Of a stretch of DNA of 64,000 bases, positions 16,321 to 25,180 are shown in pieces (positions within the stretch are counted from its first letter, which is position 1; every line of letters starts with the position of its first letter). The stretch is from assembly GCF_900114845.1 (NCBI RefSeq), contig NZ_FOUK01000001.1, positions 620,001-684,000 on the forward strand. Reading direction: 5' to 3'. The notes beneath the pieces are model-generated. The model had not been told where the DNA came from and searched no databases. It saw only the letters and a program-made list of their open reading frames with translations. The translations under genes were made by a program, and so were the position numbers. The DNA comes from Pimelobacter simplex. GTDB lineage: Bacteria > Actinomycetota > Actinomycetes > Propionibacteriales > Nocardioidaceae.

Positions 16321-17646
16321 GTGGCGGCGGACCGCCTGACCGGACGGCTCGTCCCGGGTGGCCCCTGGGAGCGTTTCGGCCGGTACAACGCCTACCACGT
16401 GGTGCGCGACGACGGCGCCGCGCTCGTCGTCCGGGCCCACGCGGGCGAGCTGGTCCCCGGCAGCACCGAGGACCTCGTCGCCTTCCTCTCCGGGTTGGGC
16501 GGTGCGCTCCCGCGGGGACCGATGACGCTCGAGCTCGACCCCACCTACGCGTGCGCGTCGGTGTCCTGCGGCGAGGTGTGCTTCTCGGCCGAGTACCGCG
16601 CGCAGCGACCGCGCGCGAGCATCGGCAGCGAGGCGCTGCGGCAGGCGATCTCCGCCTTCGCCGATGCCGGCGGCCGGGTGCTGCGCTTCGACGGCGGGGG
16701 AGACCCGTTGCTGCACCCCGACGTGCGCAGCGGGGCCGCGGTCCGGCTCGGGGCCGAGCTCGGGCTGAGGACGACGATCCTGACCTCGGGCGACCTGCTC
16801 CCCGCCACCGACTGGCGCGCCGTCGTCGACGCGGACTGCTACCTGCGGGTCTCCCTCAACGCCCACTCGACGCCGGTGCGCCGACGGGTGCACGGCAACA
16901 AGGTCGACATGGACCGGCTGTGGCACGTCCTGGCCCGCGCCTGCGAGCACGCACGCGCCGTCGGTCGCACGCCGGTCGGCGCGACCTTCCTGCTCACGCC
17001 CGACAACTACGCCGAGGTCGCCCTGGCGGCACGCCGAGCCCGGGAGGTCGGCGTGCGCCACTTCTCGGTGCGTCGCGTGCTGGGGCCGGACGCACTGCGC
17101 CGCCCGTTCGACCCGGCCGCCCGGGCCGCGCTGCCGGAGCTGCTCCAGGAGGTCGCCGAGCTCGACGCGGACGCCTTCCGGGTGTTCGTGCCGGCGCGCG
17201 ACGTCGCCGAGTCCGACCTGTCGCCGCGGGCGGGGGACATCGCCGCGACGTCGTGCTGGCAGTCGGTGTTCAAGACGGTGCTCGAGCCCGCCGCGGGTCC
17301 CGACGACGTGCGGGTGCAGCTGTGCGGCCGGTACCGGGGCAGTGGAGTCGGCCAGGCGATGCAGCTGCCGCCGCTGGCCGCGGACGCCGATCCGGCGACC
17401 TGGGACCGGGCGTGGGCCCGCAGCTTCGAGGTCTACCCCGTGTCCCGGCCGGACCTGATCCGCACCTGCGTCAGCTGCATCGACCGCGGCTTCATCCAGA
17501 TGATGGACCGCCTCGTCGCGTTCACCGCGATGGGGGCGCGACCGTTCACGATCGAGCACCTGTGGCTCGACCCGGAGAGCCTGGCGCGCTGCGAGCCCGG
17601 CATCGTCGTGGACGACGACGCCGGGCTCGCGATCGCTCCTGCGTGA
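16321..17646 (+). CDS. Radical-SAM protein with variant CX4CX3C cluster motif and C-terminal cysteines
   Basis: 441 residues. Cluster motif DPTYACASVSCGEVCFS with C78, C83 and C87 (CX4CX3C instead of CX3CX2C). It is followed by a GGE-like LRFDGGGDPLLHP, a barrel strand LRVSLNAHSTPVRRRVHG, and C-terminal cysteines (ATSCWQSVF, VQLCGRYRG, IRTCVSCIDRGF) that could hold an auxiliary cluster of SPASM/twitch type. Such enzymes cleave S-adenosylmethionine to a radical and modify peptides, nucleotides or small molecules. It lies one base after the Nudix-like membrane protein. No precursor peptide gene is seen nearby. Substrate unknown. Confidence 0.75.
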   Translation: MAADRLTGRLVPGGPWERFGRYNAYHVVRDDGAALVVRAHAGELVPGSTEDLVAFLSGLGGALPRGPMTLELDPTYACASVSCGEVCFSAEYRAQRPRASIGSEALRQAISAFADAGGRVLRFDGGGDPLLHPDVRSGAAVRLGAELGLRTTILTSGDLLPATDWRAVVDADCYLRVSLNAHSTPVRRRVHGNKVDMDRLWHVLARACEHARAVGRTPVGATFLLTPDNYAEVALAARRAREVGVRHFSVRRVLGPDALRRPFDPAARAALPELLQEVAELDADAFRVFVPARDVAESDLSPRAGDIAATSCWQSVFKTVLEPAAGPDDVRVQLCGRYRGSGVGQAMQLPPLAADADPATWDRAWARSFEVYPVSRPDLIRTCVSCIDRGFIQMMDRLVAFTAMGARPFTIEHLWLDPESLARCEPGIVVDDDAGLAIAPA

Positions 17647-17658
17647 GCGCGGAGCAGG

Positions 17659-19086
17659 TCAGCGGGCGCCCGCGGCCAGCTTGGCCCAGGTGGCGCTGTG
17701 CACGATGCCGTACGCCGGCAGCCCCACCTGCTTGCGGTAGGCGCTGACCGCCGAGGCCGTCCTGGCGTCGTACACGCCGTTGACGACGACCCGTGCGCCC
17801 GGCACCGCGATCTGCAGCGCGCGCTGCACCCGCCGTACGTCGCTGCCGCGCGAGCCGATCTTGAGCACCGGACGGGCGCCGGCGGCGTGGAGGGTGATCC
17901 AGTCCTTCTTGCGCCACTTGGTGCTGACGCCGGTGCCCGTGCGCCGCTGCCAGGCCTGCGCGGTGGCACGCGTTTTCTTGTTGAAGTTGCCGGTCAGGGC
18001 GCCGGTGTAGCCGGCCTTCTCGCGCAGCAGGCACTGCAGCGCCTTCACGAGCGTCGGGTCGGGGCGGTAGCTGCCGGAGCGCGGCATCACCTTGCGGTAG
18101 GTGAGGTCGACGCGGACGCCGCCGCAGTGGGTCTCGGCCGCGGGGGTGGAGTTGCCGAGGTCGAGGTAGTTGCGGTCGATGTTGATCGTCACGCCGCCCC
18201 AGGTCTCGTTGTGGCCGCCCTGGTACTGCTTCATCCGGCGCCCGGGCAGCCACCCGTCCGCACGGAGGTACGACGTCGAGGTGTTGGCCACGTTGTCCCA
18301 GCGGGCGACCCAGATCTGGTCGGGCACGACGACGTCGGCGCGCTTGGCCGCGCGGGCGTCGTCCAGGATCTTCATGCCGGAGCCGGCGCTGGAGTAGACG
18401 CCGGAGACGTAGCCGCGGTTGCGGATCCGCTGGGTCCACTTGGTGAGGAACGCCAGCGCGGACTCGCGGCAGGTCGCGTTCCGGTAGTCGGACCAGCCCT
18501 CGAGGTCGTACCAGAGGGTGCTGCCGGGGACGATGCCGAGCGCCTGCGCGGCGGCGACGGCCGTGTCGGCCTCGGCCTTGCCCTGGGCGCGCGCGGCGGC
18601 GTAGCTGTTGGTGCTGACGTTGCTGATCGTCGGGTCGATCTTCGCGCCGTAGCGCGGGAAGCGGCCCACGCAGCTCGACTGCGGGCCGAGCGAGATCGGG
18701 AGCAGCCGCCAGCCCTTCGCGAGCTGGGTGCTCACCCAGGTGGGGGTGAGGTTCGGCTGGCTGCGGCAGGCCCGCGAGTTGCCGGAGATGTAGATGCCGA
18801 CCGCGAGGAACGGCGAGTGCTCGAGCCAGGCGTCCATCTTCTTCTGGGTCGGAGCCAGGCACTGGTCGAAGCCGTAGCCGGTGAAGTTGCCCGGGGTGAC
18901 GGGGTTGGTGCTCTTCGCGCTGAGGTCGACCGGGGCGTCCGTCGTCGGAGCGGCGTCCGGGCGCAGCGGACCGAGGAGGGCGAGGGTGACGACGACGGCG
19001 AGAGCGCCGGTGGTGAGCGTCGCGACGCCCGCCAGGGACGCTCGGAGGCGGCGTGGTGAGCGGACGGTGACAGGCCGGGCAGGCAT
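17659..19086 (-). CDS. Secreted Rv2525c-like glycoside-hydrolase-fold protein (DUF1906) with peptidoglycan-binding repeats
   Basis: 475 residues. The N-terminus has arginines (RSPRRLRASLAG) before a hydrophobic stretch (about 17-41), giving a Sec or weak Tat signal. The DUF1906 domain begins at GYGFDQCLAPTQKKMDAW and includes LPISLGPQSSC, the acidic LWYDLEGWSDYR and GVYSSAGSGMKIL. Two PG_binding_1-like helices follow (VKALQCLLREKAGYTGALTG and VRRVQRALQIAVPG). M. tuberculosis Rv2525c, the prototype, is an exported cell-wall-associated protein. Likely acts on or binds the wall. ATG at 19086 follows GGAGAT-type purines. It is convergent with the radical-SAM gene, 12 bases apart. Confidence 0.85.
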   Translation of the reverse strand: MPARPVTVRSPRRLRASLAGVATLTTGALAVVVTLALLGPLRPDAAPTTDAPVDLSAKSTNPVTPGNFTGYGFDQCLAPTQKKMDAWLEHSPFLAVGIYISGNSRACRSQPNLTPTWVSTQLAKGWRLLPISLGPQSSCVGRFPRYGAKIDPTISNVSTNSYAAARAQGKAEADTAVAAAQALGIVPGSTLWYDLEGWSDYRNATCRESALAFLTKWTQRIRNRGYVSGVYSSAGSGMKILDDARAAKRADVVVPDQIWVARWDNVANTSTSYLRADGWLPGRRMKQYQGGHNETWGGVTINIDRNYLDLGNSTPAAETHCGGVRVDLTYRKVMPRSGSYRPDPTLVKALQCLLREKAGYTGALTGNFNKKTRATAQAWQRRTGTGVSTKWRKKDWITLHAAGARPVLKIGSRGSDVRRVQRALQIAVPGARVVVNGVYDARTASAVSAYRKQVGLPAYGIVHSATWAKLAAGAR

Positions 19087-19302
19087 CGGAGATCTCCAGG
19101 GGAAGGTGGGGCGGGTCCGGTGAGTGCCGAGTCACGATAACCACAACATTCACACGAGTAACAGGGGTTCACTGGAACTACAACCGTGTAATTCACGGGC
19201 GGCCGAAGATCCTTCGGCGAGGCCAGCCGACGGCGACCGACCCGCACCGCAGCCGACCGCCTCCGGGAGGGACGCGGCGGCGGCCTCGCGAAGCCGGAGC
19301 GA

Positions 19303-19308
19303 TAGATT
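19303..19308 (+). promoter_or_regulatory. Leaderless -10 element of purL
   Basis: TAGATT, 6 bases before the GTG start. The 228-base gap upstream (19087-19314) also holds a small hairpin, GCCGAAG (19202-19208) with CTTCGGC (19212-19218), and must contain the divergent DUF1906 promoter. Confidence 0.6.
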
Positions 19309-19314
19309 TGCCCC

Positions 19315-21588
19315 GTGGCCGACACCGCTTCCGCACCTGCCCGTTCCACCCTCGACACCGTGGCCGTGGCGGCCGGCGACCCGGAGCGGGAGCAGCCGTG
19401 GGCCGAGCTCGGGCTGAAGGCCGACGAGTACGACCGGATCAAGGAGATCCTCGGTCGCCGTCCCACGAGCTCCGAGCTCGCGATGTACTCGGTCATGTGG
19501 AGCGAGCACTGCTCCTACAAGTCCTCCAAGGTGCACCTCAAGCAGTTCGGCGCCATCCCGCAGGAGACCCCGATCGGCCCGATGCTGGCCGGCATCGGCG
19601 AGAACGCCGGCGTCATCGACATCGGCCAGGGCTATGCGGTCAGCTTCAAGGTCGAGTCGCACAACCACCCGTCGTACGTCGAGCCCTACCAGGGCGCCGC
19701 GACCGGCGTCGGCGGCATCGTGCGCGACATCATCGCGATGGGCGCCCGGCCGGTGGCCGTGATGGACCCGCTGCGCTTCGGCCCGCTCGACGCCGACGAC
19801 ACCCACCGGGTGCTGCCCGGGATCGTGGCCGGTGTCGGCGGCTACGGCAACTGCCTCGGCCTCCCCAACATCGGCGGCGAGGCGGTCTTCGACGAGACCT
19901 ACCTCGGCAACCCGCTCGTCAACGCGCTCTGCGTCGGCGTCCTGCGCCACGAGGACCTGCACCTCGCCAAGGCGTCGGGCACCGGCAACCGCGTCATCCT
20001 GTACGGCGCCCGCACGGGCGGCGACGGCATCGGCGGCGTCTCGGTGCTCGCCTCCGAGACGTTCGACGCCGACGGCCCGGCCAAGCGGCCGAGCGTCCAG
20101 GTCGGCGACCCGTTCATGGAGAAGCTGCTCATCGAGTGCACGCTCGAGCTGTTCCGCGCGGGCGTCGTCAACGGCATCCAGGACCTCGGCGGCGCGGGCC
20201 TGTCGTGCGCGACCTCCGAGCTGGCCTCGGCCGGCGACGGCGGCATGCGCTGCGAGCTCGACCGGGTCCCGCTGCGCGACTCCACGCTCTCGCCCGAGGA
20301 GATCCTCATGAGCGAGAGCCAGGAGCGGATGATGGCGGTCGTCGAGCCCGGCGACGTCGCCGCGTTCCTGGCGATCTGCGCCAAGTGGGACGTCGAGGCC
20401 GTCGACATCGGCGAGGTCACCGACACCGGCCGGCTCGAGATCACCTGGCACGGCGAGACCGTGGTCGACGTCCCGCCCCGGTCGGTGGCGCACGACGGCC
20501 CGACCTACCAGCGCCCGTTCGCCCGCCCGGACTGGCAGGACGGCCTCCAGGCCGACGGCGCCGAGGCGCTCGCCCGCCCGGGCACCGGCGAGGAGCTGCG
20601 CGCCACCCTGCTCCAGATGGTCGCCAGCCCCAACCTGTGCGACAAGTCGTGGATCACCGACCAGTACGACCGCTACGTCCAGGGCAACACCGTCCTCGCG
20701 CAGCCGGCCGACTCCGGCATGGTCCGGGTCGACGAGGAGACCCACCTCGGCGTCTCCGTCGCCACCGACTGCAACGGCCGCTTCGCCAAGCTCGACCCCT
20801 ACGCCGGCGCCCAGCTCGCTCTCGCCGAGGCCTACCGCAACGTCGCCACCGGCGGCGCGCTGCCGCTCGCGGTCAGCGACTGCCTCAACTTCGGCTCGCC
20901 CGAGGACACTGACGTCATGTGGCAGTTCGCCGAGGCCTGCCGCGGCCTCAAGGACGCCTGCCTCGAGCTCGGCATCCCGGTCACCGGAGGCAACGTCAGC
21001 CTCTACAACCAGACCGGCGAGACCGCGATCCTGCCGACGCCCGTCGTCGCCGTCCTCGGCGTGATCGACGACGTGCGCCGCCGGACGCCGTCGTCCTTCC
21101 AGGCGGCCGGCGAGCGGGTCGTCCTGCTCGGCACCTCCCGCGAGGAGCTCTCCGGCTCCGAGTGGGCCCACGTCGTCCACGGTCACCTGGGCGGCCGCCC
21201 GCCGCAGGTCGACCTGGCCGCCGAGCGCTCCCTGGCCCGCCTGCTCAAGGACCTGGTCGGCATCGCCACCAGCGCCCACGACCTCTCCGACGGCGGCCTG
21301 GCCCAGGCGCTCGCCGAGGCGGCGATGGTCAGCGGCATCGGCGCTCGGGTGGCGCTCGACGGGGACGCCTTCGTCGGCCTGTTCGCCGAGTCGGCCGCCC
21401 GCGCGCTGGTCACCGTCGCGACCGACGACCTCGCCGAGCTGCGCGCACTCTGCGCCCGCCACGACGTCCCGCTGACCGAGCTCGGCACGACGGGTGGCGA
21501 CGCGCTCGTCGTCGAGGGGCAGTTCGACGTCCCGCTCGCCGAGCTGCGCGCGGCCTGGACCGCGACGCTCCCGGCCGCGCTGGGCTGA
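19315..21588 (+). CDS. purL: Phosphoribosylformylglycinamidine synthase subunit PurL
   Basis: 757 residues, the short form that works with separate PurS and PurQ. It converts FGAR to FGAM using ATP and ammonia from PurQ. Family landmarks: [20 protein letters not shown] near residue 60, the substrate loop [35 protein letters not shown] in the first half and [17 protein letters not shown] in the second. GTG start, leaderless (TAGATT 6 bases upstream). Transcription from purF starts afresh 8.7 kb downstream, so this gene is likely monocistronic. It is followed by two strong palindromes. Confidence 0.97.
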   Translation: MADTASAPARSTLDTVAVAAGDPEREQPWAELGLKADEYDRIKEILGRRPTSSELAMYSVMWSEHCSYKSSKVHLKQFGAIPQETPIGPMLAGIGENAGVIDIGQGYAVSFKVESHNHPSYVEPYQGAATGVGGIVRDIIAMGARPVAVMDPLRFGPLDADDTHRVLPGIVAGVGGYGNCLGLPNIGGEAVFDETYLGNPLVNALCVGVLRHEDLHLAKASGTGNRVILYGARTGGDGIGGVSVLASETFDADGPAKRPSVQVGDPFMEKLLIECTLELFRAGVVNGIQDLGGAGLSCATSELASAGDGGMRCELDRVPLRDSTLSPEEILMSESQERMMAVVEPGDVAAFLAICAKWDVEAVDIGEVTDTGRLEITWHGETVVDVPPRSVAHDGPTYQRPFARPDWQDGLQADGAEALARPGTGEELRATLLQMVASPNLCDKSWITDQYDRYVQGNTVLAQPADSGMVRVDEETHLGVSVATDCNGRFAKLDPYAGAQLALAEAYRNVATGGALPLAVSDCLNFGSPEDTDVMWQFAEACRGLKDACLELGIPVTGGNVSLYNQTGETAILPTPVVAVLGVIDDVRRRTPSSFQAAGERVVLLGTSREELSGSEWAHVVHGHLGGRPPQVDLAAERSLARLLKDLVGIATSAHDLSDGGLAQALAEAAMVSGIGARVALDGDAFVGLFAESAARALVTVATDDLAELRALCARHDVPLTELGTTGGDALVVEGQFDVPLAELRAAWTATLPAALG

Positions 21589-21614
21589 GCCCGGGCGCCG
21601 CCGTCCGTAGCCCG

Positions 21615-21646
21615 GGCAGTTTCACCGCTTAGGCGGTGAAACTGCC
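21615..21646. repeat. REP-like palindrome, copy 1
   Basis: Arms GGCAGTTTCACCGC (21615-21628) and its exact complement (21633-21646) around a TTAG loop. It is nearly identical to the second copy 49 bases downstream and lies just after purL. It may also end purL transcription. Confidence 0.7.
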
Positions 21647-21694
21647 GGTGGGCACAGGGAACTCCGTGGGCCCACGACCAGTTTCGTGCGCTCG

Positions 21695-21734
21695 CTTCGG
21701 CAGTTTCACCGCCTAGGCGGTGAAACTGCCGAAG
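21695..21734. repeat. REP-like palindrome, copy 2 (perfect 40 bp)
   Basis: A perfect 40-base palindrome centred on CCTAGG. Each arm contains the same GGCAGTTTCACCGC core as copy 1, extended outward by CTTC. Paired copies in a 174-base gap between convergent genes resemble bacterial intergenic REP elements; a bidirectional terminator role is also possible. Confidence 0.7.
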
Positions 21735-21762
21735 GCTCGAAGAGCCCAGCCCGGGCGCCGCC

Positions 21763-22806
21763 CTACTTCAGCGTGGTGGTCGTCGTCACCGGCAGGTCGA
21801 GGTTCTGCTCGCCGTCGGTGCCGGTGCCCCACGCGGAGGTCAGCAGCAGCGTGTAGTCCTGCTCGACGGTGAGCTTCTTCGGCACCTTGTCGCCGACCGC
21901 GAAGATCACGTGGAACTCGGTCGTGCAGCTGCCGCTGGTGGTGCTGGGGCAGGTGGTCTGCTCGTTGTCCTGGTAGGCCTTCGTGGCCTCGATGTCGCCG
22001 AGGCGGAAGCTGCCGGCGACGCCGGTGGCGTAGTAGACGCCGCCTGACTTGAGGTCCTTGGCGACCTCGTTCCAGCGGCCGAGGGTGGTGCGGACGGTGA
22101 GGGCGAGCCAGCTCTGGCCGTCCTCGGCCCACGAGTCGCCGGCGTAGGGGAGGCGGACGGGGCGGGTGGTCGCGCAGGTGAAGGACGACGCGCCGACGAG
22201 CTTGCGGCCGTACTCGATGGTGCCGGTGCAGTCGGTGCGCTTGGTCTTGGGGGAGGGCAGGTCGTAGAGCGCCTCGGCGGCGCCGGCGTCGCGGTCGCCG
22301 GTGGTGAGGTCGACGCTCTGGGTGACGCCGTCGAAGTCGACCTCGAGGCGCGGGTCCTTGCCGGGGCCCGCGACGACGACGTAGAAGGACGTCGAGCCCT
22401 TGCCGGAGTCGTCCGGCGGCGGGATGCGGTAGCGGGCGCCGTCGGCGACCAGGTCGACGACCGGGCTGTCGGGGGTGTCGATGAAGGCGGCGTAGCGGCC
22501 GAAGGTGCTCGCGTCGTACTGCCAGGTGATGGGGACGAAGGTGCCGCCGTCGGGGGCGTCGAGCGCCTCGATCTGGCGGGTGTCGTCGGCGGAGAGCCGG
22601 TCGGTGGGCTTGCCGAGCGTGATCTCGAGCCGGCCGATGGGCAGTGCGAGCATCGACTCGTTGCCGGTGCCGGCGAACTGCGCGTCGTCCCGGGCCGGTA
22701 CGACGTCGCCCGCCTGGACGCCCGTGTCGCCTCCGCACGCGACGAGGGCAGGGGCGAGGGCGAGCAGGCCGACGACGGCCACGGCGCAACGGCGAGGGGG
22801 GAGCAT
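21763..22806 (-). CDS. Lipoprotein of unknown function
   Basis: 347 residues. Signal peptide VAVVGLLALAPALVACGG gives a clear lipobox, so the protein is anchored outside the membrane. The rest is beta-rich, has several cysteines (TDCTGTIEY, SFTCATTRPV, TTCPSTTSGSCTTEFHV) and matches no family I recognise. Two in-frame ATGs are possible, at 22806 and 22815. I chose 22806 because a CACAAT hexamer lies 7 bases upstream, the same spacing as the leaderless genes here. It is convergent with purL. Confidence 0.7.
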   Translation of the reverse strand: MLPPRRCAVAVVGLLALAPALVACGGDTGVQAGDVVPARDDAQFAGTGNESMLALPIGRLEITLGKPTDRLSADDTRQIEALDAPDGGTFVPITWQYDASTFGRYAAFIDTPDSPVVDLVADGARYRIPPPDDSGKGSTSFYVVVAGPGKDPRLEVDFDGVTQSVDLTTGDRDAGAAEALYDLPSPKTKRTDCTGTIEYGRKLVGASSFTCATTRPVRLPYAGDSWAEDGQSWLALTVRTTLGRWNEVAKDLKSGGVYYATGVAGSFRLGDIEATKAYQDNEQTTCPSTTSGSCTTEFHVIFAVGDKVPKKLTVEQDYTLLLTSAWGTGTDGEQNLDLPVTTTTTLK

Positions 22807-22883
22807 GGGCCCCATTGTGACGGTCCGGCCCCGACGCCGTGGGGAAGCGTCCGGGAAAGCCGCGGGATCGCCCCCGACGGCGC

Positions 22884-24143
22884 TCAGGGGCCGGCGAGCG
22901 TGAGCCCCGCGTCGTGCCGGGGCCAGTCGGCGGGCCGGGGCACGGTCCGCACCGAGCGCGAGAGCGTCGGGGCCAGCGCGGCGAGACCGGTCAGCACCGC
23001 GAGCGCGAGGATGGCGTCCCGGCCGCCGAGCACGGCGAGCAGCAGGCCGGCCAGCGCGGGGGCCAGCGGCATCGTCGCCATCGACACGAACTGCATCGCC
23101 GACTGGACCCGGCCGATCAGCTCGGGTGGGGTGGTCGCCATCCGGTAGGCGCCGACGCCCGCATTGCCGGCGGGGTTGAGGAACATCCCGAGCGCCCCGG
23201 CCAGGGCCATGCTCAGCGGGTGGTTCCACAGCGCGAGCGGGACCGCCAGCGGGACCCAGCTCCACGCGACGAGCACGGTCAGCGTGCCGGTCGCGAAGCG
23301 CTCGACGAGCACCGGGGCGACGATCGCGCCGAGGACGCCGAAGCCGCCGATCGCGGCCTGGGTGAGCCCGATCTGGGCCGCCGAGAAGTCCGCCTCGATC
23401 AGCCGGAGCAGGGCGACGAAGAAGAGGGCGTTGATCGTCAGGTTGACCGTCGGCGACCAGAAGAGCAGCACCCGCAGGAAGGGCCGGCGCCACACGAACC
23501 GGATCCCGTCGCCGACGTCGCGCAGCGGGCGGGACCGGGTGCGCTCGGGGTCGGGCCGGGCGGACAGGTCGGCGCGGACCCGCCCCAGCAGCAGCCAGCC
23601 GAGCGCGTAGGTCACCGCGTCGGCGGCGAACGGCGCCCACCGCGCGACGCCGTACAGGGCGCCGCCGAGGGGACCGCCGAGCAGGGCGGCGACGTGCTGG
23701 CGCGCCTGCTGCTGGCTGAGCGCCGTCGGCAGCTGCTCGTCGCTGACGATGGTGCGGATGGCGGCGTACTCGGCCGGGCCGAACAGGCCGGTGACGACGC
23801 CGGTCACGAGCAGCACGACCAGCAGGTGGGGGAGCGTGAGCGCGCCGGCCGCACCCGCGACGGCGAGCGAGGCGTAGAGCGCGAAGCCGGTGCCGAGCGA
23901 GATCCGCATCAACCGCAGCCGGTGCCAGCGGTCGGCGAGGACCCCGGCGGGCAGCAGCGCGGCGACCATCCCGGTCAGGAAGACGCCCTCGGCGGCGGCC
24001 GCCCAGAGCGGCGACCCGGTGAGCGCGTAGGCGACGAGCGGCGCCGCGAAGATCGTCACCCGCGAGCCCAGCTCGGCGACCGTCGCGCCGACCCAGAGCG
24101 CGGTGAAGTCGTGGTTGCGGGCGAGGGCGCGGAAGGCGGGCAT
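22884..24143 (-). CDS. MFS transporter (putative drug exporter)
   Basis: 419 residues with 12 predicted membrane segments. The MFS motif LPAGVLADRWHRLRLMRISL lies between TM2 and TM3, and the opening NHDFTALWVGATVAELGSRV is typical of the MFS_3/EntS-like exporters. The ATG at 24143 is preceded by TAGTGT at 24151-24156 on this strand, 7 bases upstream, so the mRNA is probably leaderless. Both the -10 and the start lie inside a long palindrome shared with the divergent ArsR-like gene. This is the classical layout of a repressor-controlled efflux pump. Confidence 0.9.
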   Translation of the reverse strand: MPAFRALARNHDFTALWVGATVAELGSRVTIFAAPLVAYALTGSPLWAAAAEGVFLTGMVAALLPAGVLADRWHRLRLMRISLGTGFALYASLAVAGAAGALTLPHLLVVLLVTGVVTGLFGPAEYAAIRTIVSDEQLPTALSQQQARQHVAALLGGPLGGALYGVARWAPFAADAVTYALGWLLLGRVRADLSARPDPERTRSRPLRDVGDGIRFVWRRPFLRVLLFWSPTVNLTINALFFVALLRLIEADFSAAQIGLTQAAIGGFGVLGAIVAPVLVERFATGTLTVLVAWSWVPLAVPLALWNHPLSMALAGALGMFLNPAGNAGVGAYRMATTPPELIGRVQSAMQFVSMATMPLAPALAGLLLAVLGGRDAILALAVLTGLAALAPTLSRSVRTVPRPADWPRHDAGLTLAGP

Positions 24144-24182
24144 ATTGCGCACACTATGTTGCGCAACATGTGGTGCGCAATA
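24143..24182. promoter_or_regulatory. Operator palindrome between MFS exporter and ArsR-like regulator
   Basis: A 40-base near-palindrome. The centre ATGTTGCGCAACAT is perfect, and the ends TATTGCGCAC and GTGCGCAATA are perfect complements; only the linkers differ. The TTGCGCA core thus appears three times. It covers the start codon and -10 (TAGTGT) of the exporter gene and lies 19 bases upstream of the regulator's -10. Confidence 0.7.
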
Positions 24183-24200
24183 GAGCGTGCGCATCTTCGC

Positions 24201-24206
24201 TAGGCT
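24201..24206 (+). promoter_or_regulatory. Leaderless -10 element of ArsR-like gene
   Basis: TAGGCT, 6 bases before the ATG at 24213, with no ribosome-binding site. It lies just downstream of the operator palindrome. Confidence 0.6.
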
Positions 24207-24212
24207 GGCCCC

Positions 24213-24815
24213 ATGGTGCTGTACGACGACCCGCGGATCCTCCGCGCGATCGCCCACCCCACCCGCAACCGGGTGCTCCACGAGCTGTCCGCGGCCGGCT
24301 CGCTGCGGGCGGCCGACATCGCCCGGCGCATCGACGTGCCCGCCAACCAGGCGAGCTTCCACCTGCGCCAGCTCGCCAAGTACGGCCTGGTCGAGGAGGA
24401 CCCCGAGGCCGCCCGGGACCGCCGGGACCGGGTCTGGCGGCTCGTCGACCCCCAGGGGATCCGGTTCCGCACCTCCGACATGCTCGCCCAGCCCGGCGGC
24501 CAGGCGGCGTACGCCGTCTTCCAGCGCAACGCCGTCGAGTGGGGCCGGCACCTGGTCGAGCGCGCGTTCACGCCGCCCGACGACGGCGCCCGGCCCGAGC
24601 GCAGCATCTCCGAGTGGGCGCTGCTCCTGACCCCGGGCGAGGCCGAGGAGCTCATGAACGAGATCGCCGACCTCGTCGACCGCCGTCGGCTCGCCGCCCA
24701 GCGGCCCGGCTCCGGCGGCGCGGACGACGAGCGCGAGACCTACTCGGTCTACCAGCTCATCCAGCCCTACCCGGGCCTGCCCGTCGACCAGCCGACCGAG
24801 GAGAACGACAGCTGA
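24213..24815 (+). CDS. ArsR-like winged-helix transcriptional regulator
   Basis: 200 residues. The winged helix is at the N-terminus: ILRAIAHPTRNRVLHELSAA, then GSLRAADIARRIDVPANQAS, then FHLRQLAKYGLVEED and a wing at RRDRVWRLVD. The C-terminal part is a helical dimer or ligand domain with no metal-binding cysteines visible, so it probably senses an organic ligand. It is divergent from the MFS exporter and flanked by a strong palindrome, so it likely represses both. Its stop overlaps the ATG of the next gene. Confidence 0.87.
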   Translation: MVLYDDPRILRAIAHPTRNRVLHELSAAGSLRAADIARRIDVPANQASFHLRQLAKYGLVEEDPEAARDRRDRVWRLVDPQGIRFRTSDMLAQPGGQAAYAVFQRNAVEWGRHLVERAFTPPDDGARPERSISEWALLLTPGEAEELMNEIADLVDRRRLAAQRPGSGGADDERETYSVYQLIQPYPGLPVDQPTEENDS

Positions 24816-25180
24816 TGCCCGCGCGCCTGCGCCCTGCCGACCCCGCCCTCGTCGCCGAGGCCCTCGCCCGGGTCGAGGCCGGGACCGCCGAGCGGGCCGA
24901 CCTCCGGCTGCTCACCAAGCACTACCTGGCGCTGCTCGAGACCCGCGCCCCCGGCCGCTCGGTCGAGGTCCGGGTGCCGCCGTACGCCGCCGTCCAGGTG
25001 ATCGAGGGCGTCCGGCACACCCGCGGGACGCCGCCGGCCGTGGTCGAGACCGACGCGGCCACCTGGATCGAGCTCGCCACCGGCCGGCTCGGCTGGGACG
25101 CCGCGCTCGACGGCGCCCGGGTGCAGGCGAGCGGCGAGCGGACCGACCTGACGCCGTACCTGCCGCTCAGCGCTTCGTGA
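24815..25180 (+). CDS. Sterol-carrier-family-like small protein
   Basis: 121 residues. MPARLRPADPALVAEALARV at the start and IEGVRHTRGTPPAVVETDAA with TWIELATGRLGW at the end recall the SCP2-related bacterial proteins (TIGR03083/MDMPI C-terminal type) that bind small hydrophobic ligands. It starts within the TGA of the regulator (TGATG), so it is co-translated with it. The 3' end overlaps the convergent lipoprotein gene by 14 bases. The biochemical role is unknown. Confidence 0.7.
   Translation: MPARLRPADPALVAEALARVEAGTAERADLRLLTKHYLALLETRAPGRSVEVRVPPYAAVQVIEGVRHTRGTPPAVVETDAATWIELATGRLGWDAALDGARVQASGERTDLTPYLPLSAS

Noticed and set aside
16321..17646. Mycofactocin maturase MftC to serve the mycofactocin-type SDRs
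   Set aside because: The cysteine spacing is CX4CX3C, not CX3CX2C, and no mftA or mftB gene lies nearby.
16321..17646. Viperin-like antiviral radical-SAM enzyme
   Set aside because: Viperins have the canonical CX3CX2C motif and lack this C-terminal cysteine region; no kinase or toxin partner is visible.
19150..21462. A 770-residue open frame opposite purL
   Set aside because: Antisense to an unmistakable purL, with no recognisable motif; a by-product of high GC content.
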